Shown here piece after piece: positions 1-10,826 of a stretch of DNA of 64,000 nt. Origin of the DNA: Laguncularia racemosa (taxonomy: Eukaryota > Streptophyta > Magnoliopsida > Myrtales > Combretaceae); contig JBBMOL010000008.1 in the NCBI GenBank assembly GCA_037954665.1, positions 8,029,559-8,093,558 of the forward strand, in the 5' to 3' direction. Each line of letters opens with the position of its first letter. Position 1 is the stretch's first letter. A program made the position numbers and the translations under genes. The notes below the pieces were generated by a model. The model was given only the letters and a program-made list of their open reading frames with translations. It was not told where the DNA came from and did not search any database.

Positions 1-162
1 TTCATAAAGACTTATCACATCTAGAGCACTAGTTTTAGTTACTGCAGGAGGCTTCTCTTTCCTTAAGGCATAATCAATGTCCATCCATCCCAATTGAAGG
101 TGAACTCTCTCCTTCCTAACCTTATAATTATCCTCTTTGAGTTTGGGAACATCACATTGCAT
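1..162 (-). pseudogene. Ty1/copia-type gag, N-terminal fragment (runs off window)
   Basis: Reading the minus strand from the ATG at 162 gives about 54 uninterrupted residues, open to the window edge. The pattern (VPKLKEDNYKVRKERV, then LQLGWMDIDYALRKEKPP) matches the start of plant copia gag proteins, where a 'P.L...NY..WK.R....L...D.DYALR...PP' signature is typical. The Trp usually found in 'WKER' is Arg here. Gag packages element RNA into cytoplasmic particles. The fragment is too short to judge intactness. A primer-binding-site-like sequence lies about 1.3 kb upstream at 1468-1479, so it may be the start of a copia element whose body lies left of the window. The alternative is a decayed fragment. 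Confidence 0.6.
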
Positions 163-992
163 ATAAAAAAAATTGACAGGTTGAATTGTTGCAATAATTA
201 AACAAACATGTTCATGTTATGAAAAAAAAAAATTGAGGCTAATTAAGATAGGTCATGTTTTATCGATGTAAAATTATGCTAAAGTATGAATCTAGTAACA
301 TAAAACTTGCCTATGGATTAAAGTTCTATTTCAATTAGATTCATCTGAAACCTTATGATAAAACTATCAAATCATGTTCCCTTTCCTAATCCTTGTAGGT
401 AAATTAGAAAATAAAATTCGATATTTTATCCTAATCAATCATACACAACATAATAAAAATTTCTATGGGATAAGATCTATTATATTGTATATAATTAATC
501 ACAACTAATGTTTATTCTCATGTGTGATCCTATCATCCTTAATATATACAATTTTAATTAATTAAAGACGCCATGGCTACTCTTTAATTAATTGAAATTG
601 TATGGATCACATAAACATTAACTAAATCATTAGGCTTAATTATTGTAAAAAAACCATAAGCAATAACTTATGAACTTAACTCTAACATACTTATATCATC
701 TAATTAACATTACATTTATAATAACAACTGATAAATCATACATATAATCAAATAATAATATAAGCATATATCATGATAATTAAATTCATAAAGAGCCAAT
801 AAGAATTAATTTACTTTAATAATTAACACAAACAATTTCAATATGTAAAATTGTTTAATATAAGTTATCTATATAATTAACAATAAATAATATAGATAAA
901 TTAAAATTATATAAAATTTTAATTTGTACTAAGTGTTGGAATCCCAATTTAAAGCTTATTAAATTTATAATAAAATGTCTAAATATTACGTG
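163..992. other. AT-rich sequence, no gene seen
   Basis: This stretch is very AT-rich with many short A and T runs, and no reading frame resembles a protein family. It would be the leader of the copia element at 1-162 if the primer-binding site at 1468-1479 is real, but it is longer than usual copia leaders, so another insertion may be hidden here. Confidence 0.5.
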
Positions 993-1060
993 AAGACGCT
1001 CAGCTCAACTAGTTGAGTTCCACACCATGTACATAAGCGGTCACGGGTTCAATCTAGGGT
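993..1060 (+). other. tRNA-like pol III box pair (possible SINE head)
   Basis: A-box-like sequence (AGCTCAACTAGTTGAG, 1002-1017) is followed about 30 bases later by a B-box-like sequence (GGGTTCAATCT, 1045-1055), the spacing seen in tRNA-derived promoters. The A-box overlaps a perfect 14-base palindrome, CTCAACTAGTTGAG. The arms needed for a real tRNA cloverleaf are not evident. It may be the head of an old tRNA-derived SINE running to about 1200, but no clear tail or target duplication was found. Confidence 0.35.
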
Positions 1061-1467
1061 AGGCGCACTCTACGCATGCTTAATTTTCAAACAAGCACAC
1101 ATGTTGCACACGCGAGACTTGGGGCATGAACGGGCTTCTACCGAGGACAATGACACTTGACAGTGTGCAATCAAATGTCTTTAGCGGTCATTGAATTTAT
1201 TTATTTATTTATTTTTATCATCTTCAACTTTAAGTCGGGTCATTTTCTACTCGGTTCTGACTCAAGGCTCCGAACAGAAAACCTTATGGTTTTCTAGCCA
1301 ATTTAAATGTTGAATTTAATGTTTTAAACCCAGAAGACATAGGAAACGATTTCCTATTAATTTCTAACCTTATATGGTTTAAAAAACATCAAAAAAAAAT
1401 AATGCCCAATTAATTGAAAAATCGAAACTGTAGATGAACCGATATACAGGGTAGAGGTAGTGTAAGG

Positions 1468-1479
1468 CTTTGATACCAA
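1468..1479 (-). promoter_or_regulatory. Initiator-Met-tRNA-type primer-binding-site-like sequence
   Basis: The minus strand reads TGGTATCAAAGC, one base away from TGGTATCAGAGC, the usual plant primer-binding site complementary to initiator Met tRNA. The plus strand right of it begins TGTAAG, as expected for the end of a minus-strand LTR. The partial copia gag at 1-162 lies downstream on the same strand. I could not find the far end of the supposed LTR. Confidence 0.35.
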
Positions 1480-1499
1480 ATGTAAGTAATGTAAATAAA

Positions 1500-4241
1500 C
1501 TAAGGCATCATCATGTTCAGCAAATGACTGAATGAATATAAACGAACTAGCTACGAAAACGAAGGAGTCGATTACATACCTCCAGCCATTGCAAAGCTAA
1601 CGTAAATGGTGCTCCACCAGAGATTAGTTGCTGGGTCTTTGTTTCAGTTTGATACTTTTAAACCTTAACTTTCTCAAAAAAAAAAAAAAAAACAATGGTG
1701 TATTTTTCTGTAAGAGTGAGTAGGCTTAGGGATCCCGAAAAAATCCGCAACTCAATCCATCAGTGAGTTGTTGTTGAAAAATCGGAAGCATTTTAGAACG
1801 TTGGAGAGGTTGTTTGCACATTCCACAGATCATGGGATTCATAGGCTACATCTCTAGCAGTTATTTCTTAAAAAGAAGGAGAAAAATTCAGCACAGACTT
1901 CTTACACCATGGAATGTAAGCCCCCTAAAGGCAAAATTTTTTCTTTATCCAGCAATTTAAAATTGTGTTGTGGATATAGAATGTTAATTGATGTATTCTT
2001 TTTTTTTTTTTAGATTATTCTTAGATTTTTTTTTGTATTTTTTCTTTCCCATGTTTCAACACCCTTAGAAATTCATAACTTGTTAAGCATACCAAATGAT
2101 ACAAAATTAATGAGTGAGTGGTCTAGTAGTATTATTAGCATTGTTCTTGTAGCAAGATGGATTATATTCGACTTTTCTTTTCAAATTAGATCCCTTATCT
2201 TAAAAATAAGTGATTTCAAGTCTTTATATATCATTATGCACTTAATAAAAAATAACAAAAATTTTCGAAAATACTAAAATTTAAAAATAAATAAATAAAA
2301 ATGAAAGACAAAAGTGCCAAATCTTATTGTTTTGGTTTTCAAACATTTGCAATACTTAATTCAATTTCTTCTTTCTTATTTTTTGTTATTTTAATCAAAA
2401 ATAAAAAACAAAATGATCATATAAAAGTTAAAAAAAGCATTTTCTAATATTTAATAGTCCATATGCCTAATTTTACAATGAATTAGTTAAAAGAAAAATG
2501 TTCCATGTTTTTCATTTTATTTTACTTCTGCACCAATTTATTCTTTTCTATCTACATTTTTTTTAAACCAATATTTTAATGTGGATATCTCATGGAGGAT
2601 GTCACTTACGTTGCAAGAAGTTCACCATATATTTTACACGTGGTAAGAACATATAAAACTTTGAAATCCTTATGACTACGATTCCACAATACTATAATTA
2701 CATATATAATCATCTCCAAACTCATAAATTCTATTTCGAGATGAGTACAAGGATATTGACATTCAAAACCATAAATTTGTCTTTCAATAATCAGTTCCTA
2801 ACCCAAGTACACACTACACGCTAAAGCCATTTGCTGCACTATTGCCACACCTTCACCAATAATATTTAAATCATAACCTAAGTTAACGCAATAATCTTCA
2901 TCAATAATATCATTAGCACCTAAAATCGAAATCCCAAAGATGATGAGTCATAAAGCCTCGGAAGAAAATACTGCACAAATATATACATATATCATACCAC
3001 ATGCATGATTGAATAGATATACTAATACAACAATCCATTACAAACATATATAAATATATTTAGTTGTCATGTTTAATTAGAAGTAGCAAATATTCATATC
3101 ATTGACACAAGTAGTTGTCTCATACTAGATTGATCACCTATTTTAGTCTTTGGTAATTTGACCTACCACCTCTATCCATGATAGTGCCTCATTCCATTAT
3201 TCTGACCCGTTGATAACTTCCCTCTAAATATCTTGATCCATATTGGCTACAATTCCACTATATTAACAACCCTTATTTACACTTAAAGGTTGTATCAATA
3301 CGTTCCTACCAACCACTTTAGCTTGAACATCTCCATGAACCAATTACGAAGAACTACTTCCTGCCTTACCACGAGCAAAAGCAACTGTCATCAATTAAGG
3401 GTCAAATATTAGCTAAGTTCAATTTTCTAATCCTACACACACCAGCATCCGACTTACGTATGACGTGCTTACTAAACATCCAAGAATTTAACTAAGAGAT
3501 AAAACATATAATGATAATAAAAGGTTGAATTAAAACCCTTATATCTCAATCTTAACCTTAAAGCCTAGAAAAAGCAAACTAGAGGGCAAAGCAATTAACC
3601 AAGCCTTTCTTGGTTTGCTATGGTCAACCATTAGAGGTATGTGTTTGAGTATTATAGATGGTTGAATTTTCTATTTAAAATATTGGGTTTCAAGCCCAAT
3701 AACGGTATAAACTTGACTCTATAGATTAAGTGATAAGACTCAAAAAGCTATATTCATTGATTTGAGATGACATATGGGAGATTTGGTATTGTGGTCTTCA
3801 AGTTAATATCACTTAGACTTTTTTTTGTCAGATCTCAACTTTTCTTAGTAAGACTTATGTACTTAAAGTGGCTTTCCATGGGTTTAGACTTAAGATGAGC
3901 CCATGAAAGGATTCATAACGAGGAGAACTTATCTTGAGTGTTGACCATTAATGCAATCTTGTAGATGCCATGCTATTGATAACTAAACTTTATAAATACT
4001 CAAGAACTTCTCTCCAATTGGAAGAACTCAAAAATTGAGAGAAACATCATTGTGCTATATATCAAGTTGCCACCACGATGGATCAAACCAAGCATATAAC
4101 AAAGAAGACACTACCTCTCCTTGATAACACTGGAGTTAATGATTTATAATCCCTCCAACTATCACACATATGTTTTGAACTCTCAAAGATTAGTTGCTCT
4201 TCCTTCTTACCTCTTTCTCATTAAGTCATCTTTACATACCA
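1500..4241. other. AT-rich intergenic sequence, no gene recognised
   Basis: No reading frame in either direction shows a recognisable family. The stretch has homopolymer runs (T-rich near 2000-2035, A-rich near 1676-1692) and a TATAAATA sequence near 3990. An open frame at 2080-2277 is low-complexity and hydrophobic and looks like chance. Old decayed repeats are probably present. Confidence 0.5.
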
Positions 4242-4814
4242 TTCTATGTAATAACTGAAAAAAATTATTTATTGATTTATTTAATGAATATATTATCACA
4301 AAGAGCTAAGGACAAGAATAGAATTTTAGAAATTAGAAGGGCAATTTAGACATTTTGCAATGGGGAGTATTTAATCCCAGATGACCTAACGTTCCTTGTT
4401 TTTCAACCTTCATAGTAAAATAGTAGACAGAAACGCTCTCTATAGGAACCCTAGGACGATGAAAGGAAAAAGGAATGAATCAATTCCAAGTACGCGAGGT
4501 AAGGATCTTTATACGAATTTTAAACTATGTTATTAGAATTAGACCTCATGGGTATCGTGTGCACATCAAGACTCGAGATTTGAGTAGGGACGATGCAAGA
4601 ATGGAGAATCAATGGCTTAAGCATACGATTGTGGAATTTTTTAAGTAATCTAATCCGTGTAATTTATTTATAATTACATGTTTTAGAGATGTAATCGAGC
4701 TTAGGAATAGAGGGGATTAGGTTTAGGAGAAATTGGAATGAAGGATTAGGAGTTCATGAAAATTGCTAAGGGTAACACAGCCTACCAATACGATCGTGTT
4801 TTGACCATGTTGAA

Positions 4815-5110
4815 CTTAAAAGCTACACCAAGAGATACGCGGCTTCCCAACACCATTGTGTTTCGACCGTGTTGAGTTAAGGGTAACATGACCTCCCGAC
4901 ACGGTCGTGTTTAGATTGTGTTGAGTGTGAAAGTTGCACCGAGAGATACATGGCCTCTTAACACGGTCATGTTTCGCCCATGTTGAATTAAGAAGAACAT
5001 GACCTCCTAACATGGTCGTGTTCCAACCGTGTTGAAACCAAATTTTACACCGAAAGATACACCCCCCTAACATGGTCATGCTTTAACTCGTGTTGAGCAA
5101 CACGATCCCC
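4815..5110. repeat. About 110-bp tandem repeat, roughly 2.5-3 copies, inside solo LTR
   Basis: Units start near 4820, 4933 and 5042. Each has a 'TACACCRARAGATAC' head followed by 'CCTAACACGGTCRTGTTT' and a 'CCGTGTTGA' tail. Each unit holds divergent palindromic ACACGGTCGTGT-like motifs similar to those in the Athila LTRs and the hAT element. A minus-strand open frame across 4816-5079 is a by-product of the repeat period and shows no protein family. Confidence 0.75.
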
Positions 5111-5469
5111 AATATGGCCGTATTGAATAAAGTACAACTTAACTATATATTTATTTAACTTCAAATTAAACTAATTTCCACGCACCCTAGATAGCTATTA
5201 AGGCTTTATAGAGAGATTAAATGAATAGGATCAAGAAAGTCAAGAATTAATATTGATCTTAGATTAGGTACTAAGAAGAACTTGTTGATTGAACTGATTT
5301 CAACTTAGCTTACGTCCAAGACCGAGAAGTGCTTAAGGCTAGGATTCAAGGTATATGTAACTTGTGTACTATTCTATGTTTGCTTAAGTTAGTATATGTG
5401 TTGAAATTGATTAAGTTGAATGATTTAGCTTAAGTGTTTAAGTGTATGTTATATATGCTTAGCTCGGCC

Positions 5470-5700
5470 TAGAGGCCCGTAGTGGCAAATCCTTAAGGAG
5501 CACCCCAATAATCCTTGTGTGACGTTGTCCCTAATGGAGTCGTGCTTGAAAATGATTTAGGCTGAATATTGATTAAGTGGTTAAGTGTACATGGGTGTGG
5601 GGCCCGTAGTAGCAGTTCTCATCACCAAGTTTAAATATTAAGGGAGCATAGGTATGGAGCTCGTAGTGGTAGTTCCCATCACTAAATCATGCTCTAATGT
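5470..5700. repeat. Short direct repeats in solo LTR
   Basis: The phrase 'GGRGCCCGTAGTRGCAGTTCYCATCACC' (given as consensus) recurs in degraded form near 5472, 5600 and 5658, with spacer variation. It is non-coding and lies wholly inside the solo LTR. Confidence 0.5.
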
Positions 5701-6239
5701 GTTAAGGGGGTCATGAGTACCTTGTTGCTGCTTGTGGACATAAATTGTCATATGAAATGGTTGTTTGTGTTTAAGTATTGCATAACGTATGTGACAATTG
5801 TTCATGTTGTTCATGCGTGTGTGTTTATGTTATACGTACTAGGCATTAGTTCATCCTTCAAGGAACTTATTTTTAAATGCAGGTGTTGAGGGAGATGAGA
5901 ACCTAGAAGACGACTTAGGTTTAAGTGAGCTACAAAGAGAGGAAGACGAAGATTACCATTATTATTATGGTGATTAAGATTTGGAGGATTATGTTATTTA
6001 GCTGTGATAGACAATAATTTTTTTAGGGATGTTATTTTTGTGTTCAAAGACTTCTACTGCGTTAGATGTTTGATATGGCTTACGTTATTATTTGAATTTT
6101 GAGGATATATGAAATACTTTTATATAGGAATTACAGGTTAAAGTGTATCAGAGTTGATTTAGAGTCTTAACATGTTTTTGTAAGATAAGGACACGTGGCG
6201 GGTAGTAGCGCGGTCCGATTTTTAGGGCGTTACATTCTA

Positions 6240-7400
6240 TCTCACTCTTTTAAGGTCACATATGATGTGAGATTCACACAATATGCACATGACAACTACA
6301 ACTAAATCCCCTCATCTATAACCATAAAGTAATTAACCACCTCGACAACCTATACCTTAAAATCATCATTAAACATTAGGGATTTGGCTTAAGGTACCCC
6401 CAATTGAGTCTCTAACCCCAAAAGTAACCTAAAGCATGAAAACAATACTTTTATATCTCCAAAAACGAATCAAACTCAAAAATTAGTAACAGACACAATC
6501 TCTTTCCTAAATCCTCCATCTAACTCCACAAAGCTTCAGATTTCTAAAAGATAAATAATTTCAACAATTATTAACAATAACTAACATATGCAATTCTAAA
6601 TTAGAAGATTCCAACTCTAATCATTAATTTAGTCTTAATTAGAAATCAAGCCTCATTTTTGCTAATTCTCCAAATATGGTTTTAGGATCACTCATCTTTA
6701 GCAAACTAAAACAAAAAATAAAGCTCGTGTTACTTGCATTAACTAATAACCTTAAAGGCTCCTTGAAAAAAAAAAAAACCCTATATGGAAATGCAAATTA
6801 GCTAGGAATCAAAATTGAAAAGGGATAAAAAGGAAATTGGGGAAATCAACTAAAATAATGTTATTTTAAAAAAATAATCACGAAATAGGATACTTAGTAA
6901 AATAATTCATAAAATAGGTGGTGAAGTCGCCAACCTGGAACATGCCTTTAGTTGAGCCAAAATTAGCCCACACCTTTAATACAAGTTCTGAATTTTTTTT
7001 TAATAAATTTTATATTAATTTTTATAATTTTTAAATTTATGAAAATTATTATTTTTTATTTTTATGTAAAATTTTACCGATTTTAAATTAATTTGAGGAA
7101 ATTTACCATTGAAAAAAATTGATAATTATAAAAAAAAAATAGAAACAATTGTTAAAGAAAATGTAAAAGCATAGATATTAAAATAGAAAAAAATAATTTA
7201 TTAAAAAATGTTAATAAATTACAAAATTTGAAATAATAATTTACATGGATCACAAATATCGATGAATGATGTCCTTACTACGTTAAAACAAATAGATGAA
7301 ATGGTCTAAGCTCTATCTAATCTGCACAATGAATACCAAAAAATGTTAGCATTATACAAGTAACAATTCGACATCATAAATGTGCAAAGCTAAGCTAGGA
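6240..7400. other. AT-rich sequence, no gene recognised
   Basis: No open frame with family resemblance is visible. The part from about 6990 to 7220 is extremely AT-rich. The right edge merges into the 3' end of the split MULE gene; the MULE terminal inverted repeat should lie here but I could not identify it. Confidence 0.5.
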
Positions 7401-7429
7401 TTTAATTAATCGTGCAATTGATAGTCCAA

Positions 7430-7666
7430 CATTTACCATTATCGTGTCGATGTGGGTACGATCTTCTATTATAGCCTCCCCCTTAGCAAAGTTCACATGT
7501 GATCTTATCTGGATGCTCCCTAATATCCATTTCCATGCGGTATCTTTCTTTCTTGTGTTTCACCTTTTTACATGCAAGCTTTCTTCTTGGATAGAGTAAT
7601 GGGAAGTCTACTGGCTCCTAATCGAGCTCTTTACCTATGGGTTAGAAGTGGGTCCTATATGTAAGC
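7430..7666 (-). pseudogene. MULE C-terminal zinc-knuckle block
   Basis: On the minus strand, allowing frameshifts, the sequence reads a basic region (LPITLSKKKAC, KKER) and then ITCELC with a stop and a GG-NRRSYPHR stretch. This resembles the 'C..C...GHN.R.CP' knuckle at the C-terminus of many MULE proteins. It directly abuts the CRM-like LTR, and the other half of the gene abuts the opposite LTR at 24250. Confidence 0.45.
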
Positions 7667-8345
7667 TGATGTAAACTCTAGGTATATCAAACCTAGAACC
7701 CGGCGATTGATATTTGAATTCAGATTCCCAAGGAATGTCTCGAACAAGTAATGACGGTACTAGGCCCCAACCACACCTGTTGATTAAAATCTAAGTTATC
7801 AGTGATTTCCTTAAGTGTTTAGATTAAAGAAATTGGCGAGTTCTTTCTCAAAGAACAAGAGAGAGTCTCTCAAGGAAAATTTATGTATTCAATAATGATG
7901 ATGTTTCAAGATGTGCCGCCCCTCCCCTTTCACGTGTAGCTATATTGTCTTACACATAAAACCTAAACTTCTAAACATAGAAAACCCGCCTTGACTTCCT
8001 AATGGCTGAAAATCTTATAAGTAAATATAATAAGGCACAAAACCAAACAAATAAAACAAGTCATAAAACCAAGTGGCCCTCCTTTTTTATTCAATTTCCC
8101 TTTCAAAAATAATTTATCTTAAGGCTCCCATATCCTTGCACCCCTCCATGGAAACTTGAATCAAGTTAATAAAAGTCAATTCTCCTTTAGTGTAACTTGG
8201 TTCCTTCTCTTGTAGATCTATGACTAATCCTTGCAAGGCTTCACTCATCTGCTTAGCTCTAGCTCGTGTCATTGGATCTACAATACCATGTAGCGGATCA
8301 TTGGACTTCGACTCATTAACTTTTGATACTAGTTGATCCTCATCA
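7667..8345 (-). repeat. 3' LTR of CRM-like element
   Basis: On the minus strand the LTR starts TGATGAGGATCAACTAG and ends TTTACATCA. It aligns along its whole length with 23566-24244, both 679 bp. The integrase-tail frame enters it from 8346. A purine-rich tract (AGGAAGGAGGGAA, minus strand, 8346-8358) directly precedes it and should be the plus-strand primer. Confidence 0.9.
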
Positions 8346-8964
8346 TTCCCTCCTTCCTCGAAAAGATTCGTCATCGAATCACCTACATCATAAAGAGTAA
8401 GGTCAGAAACATTAAAAGTTGCACTTACATTACCATAGTGACTTGATAAGTCAATCTTGTAAGCATTATCATTGATGCACTCCACCACTTAAAAAGGTCC
8501 ATCTCCCTTAGGATGCAACTTGGACTTTCGCTGCTCAGCAAATCTCTCCTTTCTCAAATGTACCCACACCCAGTCTCCTAGATGAGACAAAGTCTTTACG
8601 CGTCCCTTATTGGCTTGATGAGCATAGTGCTCATTTTTCTTCTCAATGTTGGTTCGAACCTAAGCATGCAGTTCCCTAACAAATTCGGCCTTTTTTTCTT
8701 TCTGTCAAGGTTAACAAATTCATTAATAGGCAAGGGCAAAATATCCAATGGAGTCAAGGGGTTAAAACCATATACAACCTCAAATGGAGAATATGATGTA
8801 GTGGAATGCACTATCATGTTATTTGCAAATTCTACATGAGGCAAACATGTCTCCCATTGTTTCAAATTCTTATGAATCACGGCACGCAACAAGGTTGAAA
8901 GAGTCCTATTGCCTACTTCAATCTGACCATCAGTTTGAGGGTGTGCAATAGTAGAGAACAACAA
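8114..8964 (-). pseudogene. CRM-like integrase, C-terminal half
   Basis: After the Athila break the minus strand continues LLFSTIAHPQTDGQIEVGNR, which carries the catalytic Glu of the DDE triad (GQIEVGNR), then HVEFANN and SPFEVVYGFNPLTPLD. A frameshift or stop region near 8490-8600 separates this from INDNAYKIDL, TFNVSDLTLYDVGD, FEEGGNDEDQ and a basic tail (DPMTRARAKQM) ending at 8114. The last roughly 75 residues are encoded inside the 3' LTR. No classical chromodomain is visible. Confidence 0.85.
8346..8358 (-). promoter_or_regulatory. Polypurine tract of CRM-like element
   Basis: The minus strand reads AGGAAGGAGGGAA directly before the 3' LTR start TGATGAGG. It is also coding, specifying the FEEGGN stretch of the integrase tail. 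Confidence 0.7.
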
Positions 8965-8989
8965 TTTAGTGCCTAGCCTATTCTATAGA

Positions 8990-8994
8990 GTACA
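8990..8994. repeat. Left target-site duplication of Athila (GTACA)
   Basis: GTACA at 8990-8994 is repeated at 19007-19011, exactly flanking the two Athila LTR ends. Joining the flanks restores the reading of the chromovirus integrase from LTHF to a tryptophan-region continuation. Confidence 0.95.
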
Positions 8995-9169
8995 TGATAG
9001 AGCCAGTTTATACTTAATCTTTATAGTATTAATTGTGTTAATTCATTATTGATTTTATAGAAATCATAAGGAAATGGTACTTAATTCTATTATGGTGATA
9101 AATCAGGTTAAATGGAGTCAAGGATGCTAATTCAAGTAAATTAGAGAAGTCATCTATAACTTGGATCAA

Positions 9170-9600
9170 GACAAGGATTTATACCGTCGGAGGGAAGTAC
9201 ATGGGCGTGTAATTGAAGTACACGGCCGTGTACTTGGTTTTGAATCAATAGGAAGATACACAGTTGAAATACATGGCCGTGTATCGGAAGCACGGTTTGA
9301 GGCACGACCATGGCGCAAATCGTGTTACACACTGGATAAGAATGCGGAAATGAGGACTTTCAATAGAGAGAGACACGGCTTAGGGCACGGCCGTGGTGTC
9401 AACAGTGGGAGAAACCGTGCTTGGAGCCGTGGTGGAAGCTAGACGTACCAAGGAGAACTTGTAGATCATGTACAGAGGAAGGCACGGTTGAAAATCTAAC
9501 TGTGGGTAGAACCGTGCTACACACTGGACACGGAAGATGATACGTGAATTATGCACAGAGGAAGGCACGGCTTGACCCACGGCCGTGTGGTAGGGCGTGC
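9170..9600. repeat. Cluster of ACGGCCGT palindromic motifs (5' LTR)
   Basis: The stretch holds repeated paired half-sites, such as TACACGGCCGTGTACTTGG near 9218, ATGGCCGTGTATC near 9271, GGCACGGCCGTGGTG near 9384 and CCACGGCCGTGTGG near 9575, plus many lone CACGG or CCGTG half-sites. It is matched by 17577-17985 in the 3' LTR. Open frames on both strands here come from high GC content and are not treated as genes. Confidence 0.85.
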
Positions 9601-9695
9601 CAGGCAGAGAAAATTCACTTCTAGAAATCTACTTGGAAAAGGAAAGATATTTTCGTATCTTGCTAGCAAAAGATCACATGCCATCCCTCTAACAA

Positions 9696-9704
9696 TATAA
9701 ATAG
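9696..9704 (+). promoter_or_regulatory. TATA box of Athila 5' LTR
   Basis: TATAAATAG follows the CpG-rich motif cluster and is repeated at 18082-18090 in the 3' LTR. Transcription should begin about 30 bases downstream, near 9730. Confidence 0.6.
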
Positions 9705-10626
9705 AACCAACCCTAGAGGGTGAAGACAACTTTGAATCTTTTAATCTGGAATCTTTGGATCATCTTGGAGGCAGAGTAGGCAACCGGGTTCATCATGTCT
9801 CTACTTTTTATTTTCGTTTTGTTGATGAACATGAGTAGCTAAGCTACTTTTCTAGCCAAAGGGTCATAGATGTTTAATTCTCCACGAATTGTGAGGTCTA
9901 ATTGACTTGTATTTAATCTATTCGTTGTTTTCGGATATTCATATATCTTCTGATCGTTTTGTCATTATTATCTTTGTTGATTGGTATGAATAGAGCTCTT
10001 CTACTCAATTAGCAAGTTAATATATTGTCAACTAGCACGTCAAATCCGTAATTGTTTGATTGTTCTAGTCTCAGTGACACAATAACATGTTTGATTATAA
10101 AATAGATGATCGAATTCATGTTATGGAGGTGTGTGATCATGTTTAAATAGGTTATCTTATAATTTACTAGCATGAATTGGTGGTCTCTCTAGTTTTTAAT
10201 GCTATTGGTAGATTAAATCCTAAGCGCTTGTCTGGGGTTGTCTAATCGATAAGAGAAATAATCAAAGAGCTTCTCTTGGTTATCAGGGAAGTATGGAGAG
10301 ATAGGTTGTTAGAGCTTGTTAATAACCATAACCAGTTTATCTAGGAACAAGAATAGAAAACATTTGCATCGATGATCAATTCCTTGAATTAAACTATCTT
10401 GATTCCTTTGGCTAGGCTTTTATCAATATTCAATTTTCTTATCTTGTTTTAACTTTATTCGATTCACAAACCAAACCCCCATTTTCCTTTTCCTTTTTAT
10501 TCTCCTTGGATAGAAATAAATTTAACCAATCCCTGTGGATTCGACCCTACTCACCACCTATATGCAAATCATATAATTGTCTAGGAGTAGGTTTTATTTT
10601 TGTTGGATTCGACACCCATCAAATTT

Positions 10627-10644
10627 TGGTGCCGTTGCCGGGGA
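10627..10644 (+). promoter_or_regulatory. Athila primer-binding site
   Basis: TGGTGCCGTTGCCGGGGA starts 6 bases after the 5' LTR and resembles the TGGCGCCGTTGCCGGGGA-type site typical of Athila elements. The minus-strand elements A and B carry related sites (35091-35108 and 57007-57023). Confidence 0.85.
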
Positions 10645-10826
10645 TTGGTGTCAAATTTATTTCTATTCTTGTATGACTCGTTCTTCTCAGACAGGTGAAC
10701 TAACTTATAATCCGGAGATTGAGAAGACTCTAAAGAGGCTGCGACAAGAAGCTAGATCATCCACTAGACTGAACTTAGCATCGGATTTGTCCGATTCATC
10801 CCTTGATTCAGAAAAAAGAAGACGAT

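Larger units (their letters stand above)
4247..6234. mobile_element. Solo LTR of an LTR retrotransposon (1,988 bp)
   Basis: The element starts TGTAATAAC and ends GGGCGTTACA, giving TGTAA/TTACA inverted termini. It is flanked by perfect 5-bp direct repeats TTCTA at 4242-4246 and 6235-6239. No gag-pol sequence lies inside, so it is best read as a solo LTR left by recombination between two LTRs. The inside holds about three 110-bp tandem units (4815-5110) and a second set of short repeats (5470-5700). Read on the minus strand it begins TGTAACGCCC, a common LTR start, but orientation is not decided. Confidence 0.8.
8995..10621 (+). repeat. Athila 5' LTR
   Basis: This 1,627-bp LTR has a CpG-rich part (about 9170-9600) packed with ACACGGCCGTGT-like palindromes, then a TATA box (TATAAATAG, 9696-9704) and a long AT-rich R-U5 part. 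By eye, differences from the 3' LTR concentrate in the first 630 bases and are mostly C/T or G/A changes, as expected when methylated CpG decays. Confidence 0.95.

Noticed and set aside
1560..1650. First exon of a cellular gene (ATGGCTGGAG followed by GTATG on the minus strand)
   Set aside because: A start and donor-like site alone are weak, and the downstream coding piece at 1-162 is a copia gag rather than a cellular gene.
2080..2277. 65-residue hydrophobic frame
   Set aside because: AT-rich chance frame without family signs or neighbours.
4816..5079. 87-residue open frame on the minus strand
   Set aside because: It follows the 110-bp tandem repeat and its residues repeat with the same period; no family resemblance.
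9150..9729. Several overlapping open frames on both strands in the Athila LTR (also 17695-18115)
   Set aside because: They lie in the GC-rich motif cluster of the LTR, recur in the other LTR with changes, and encode no known domain.
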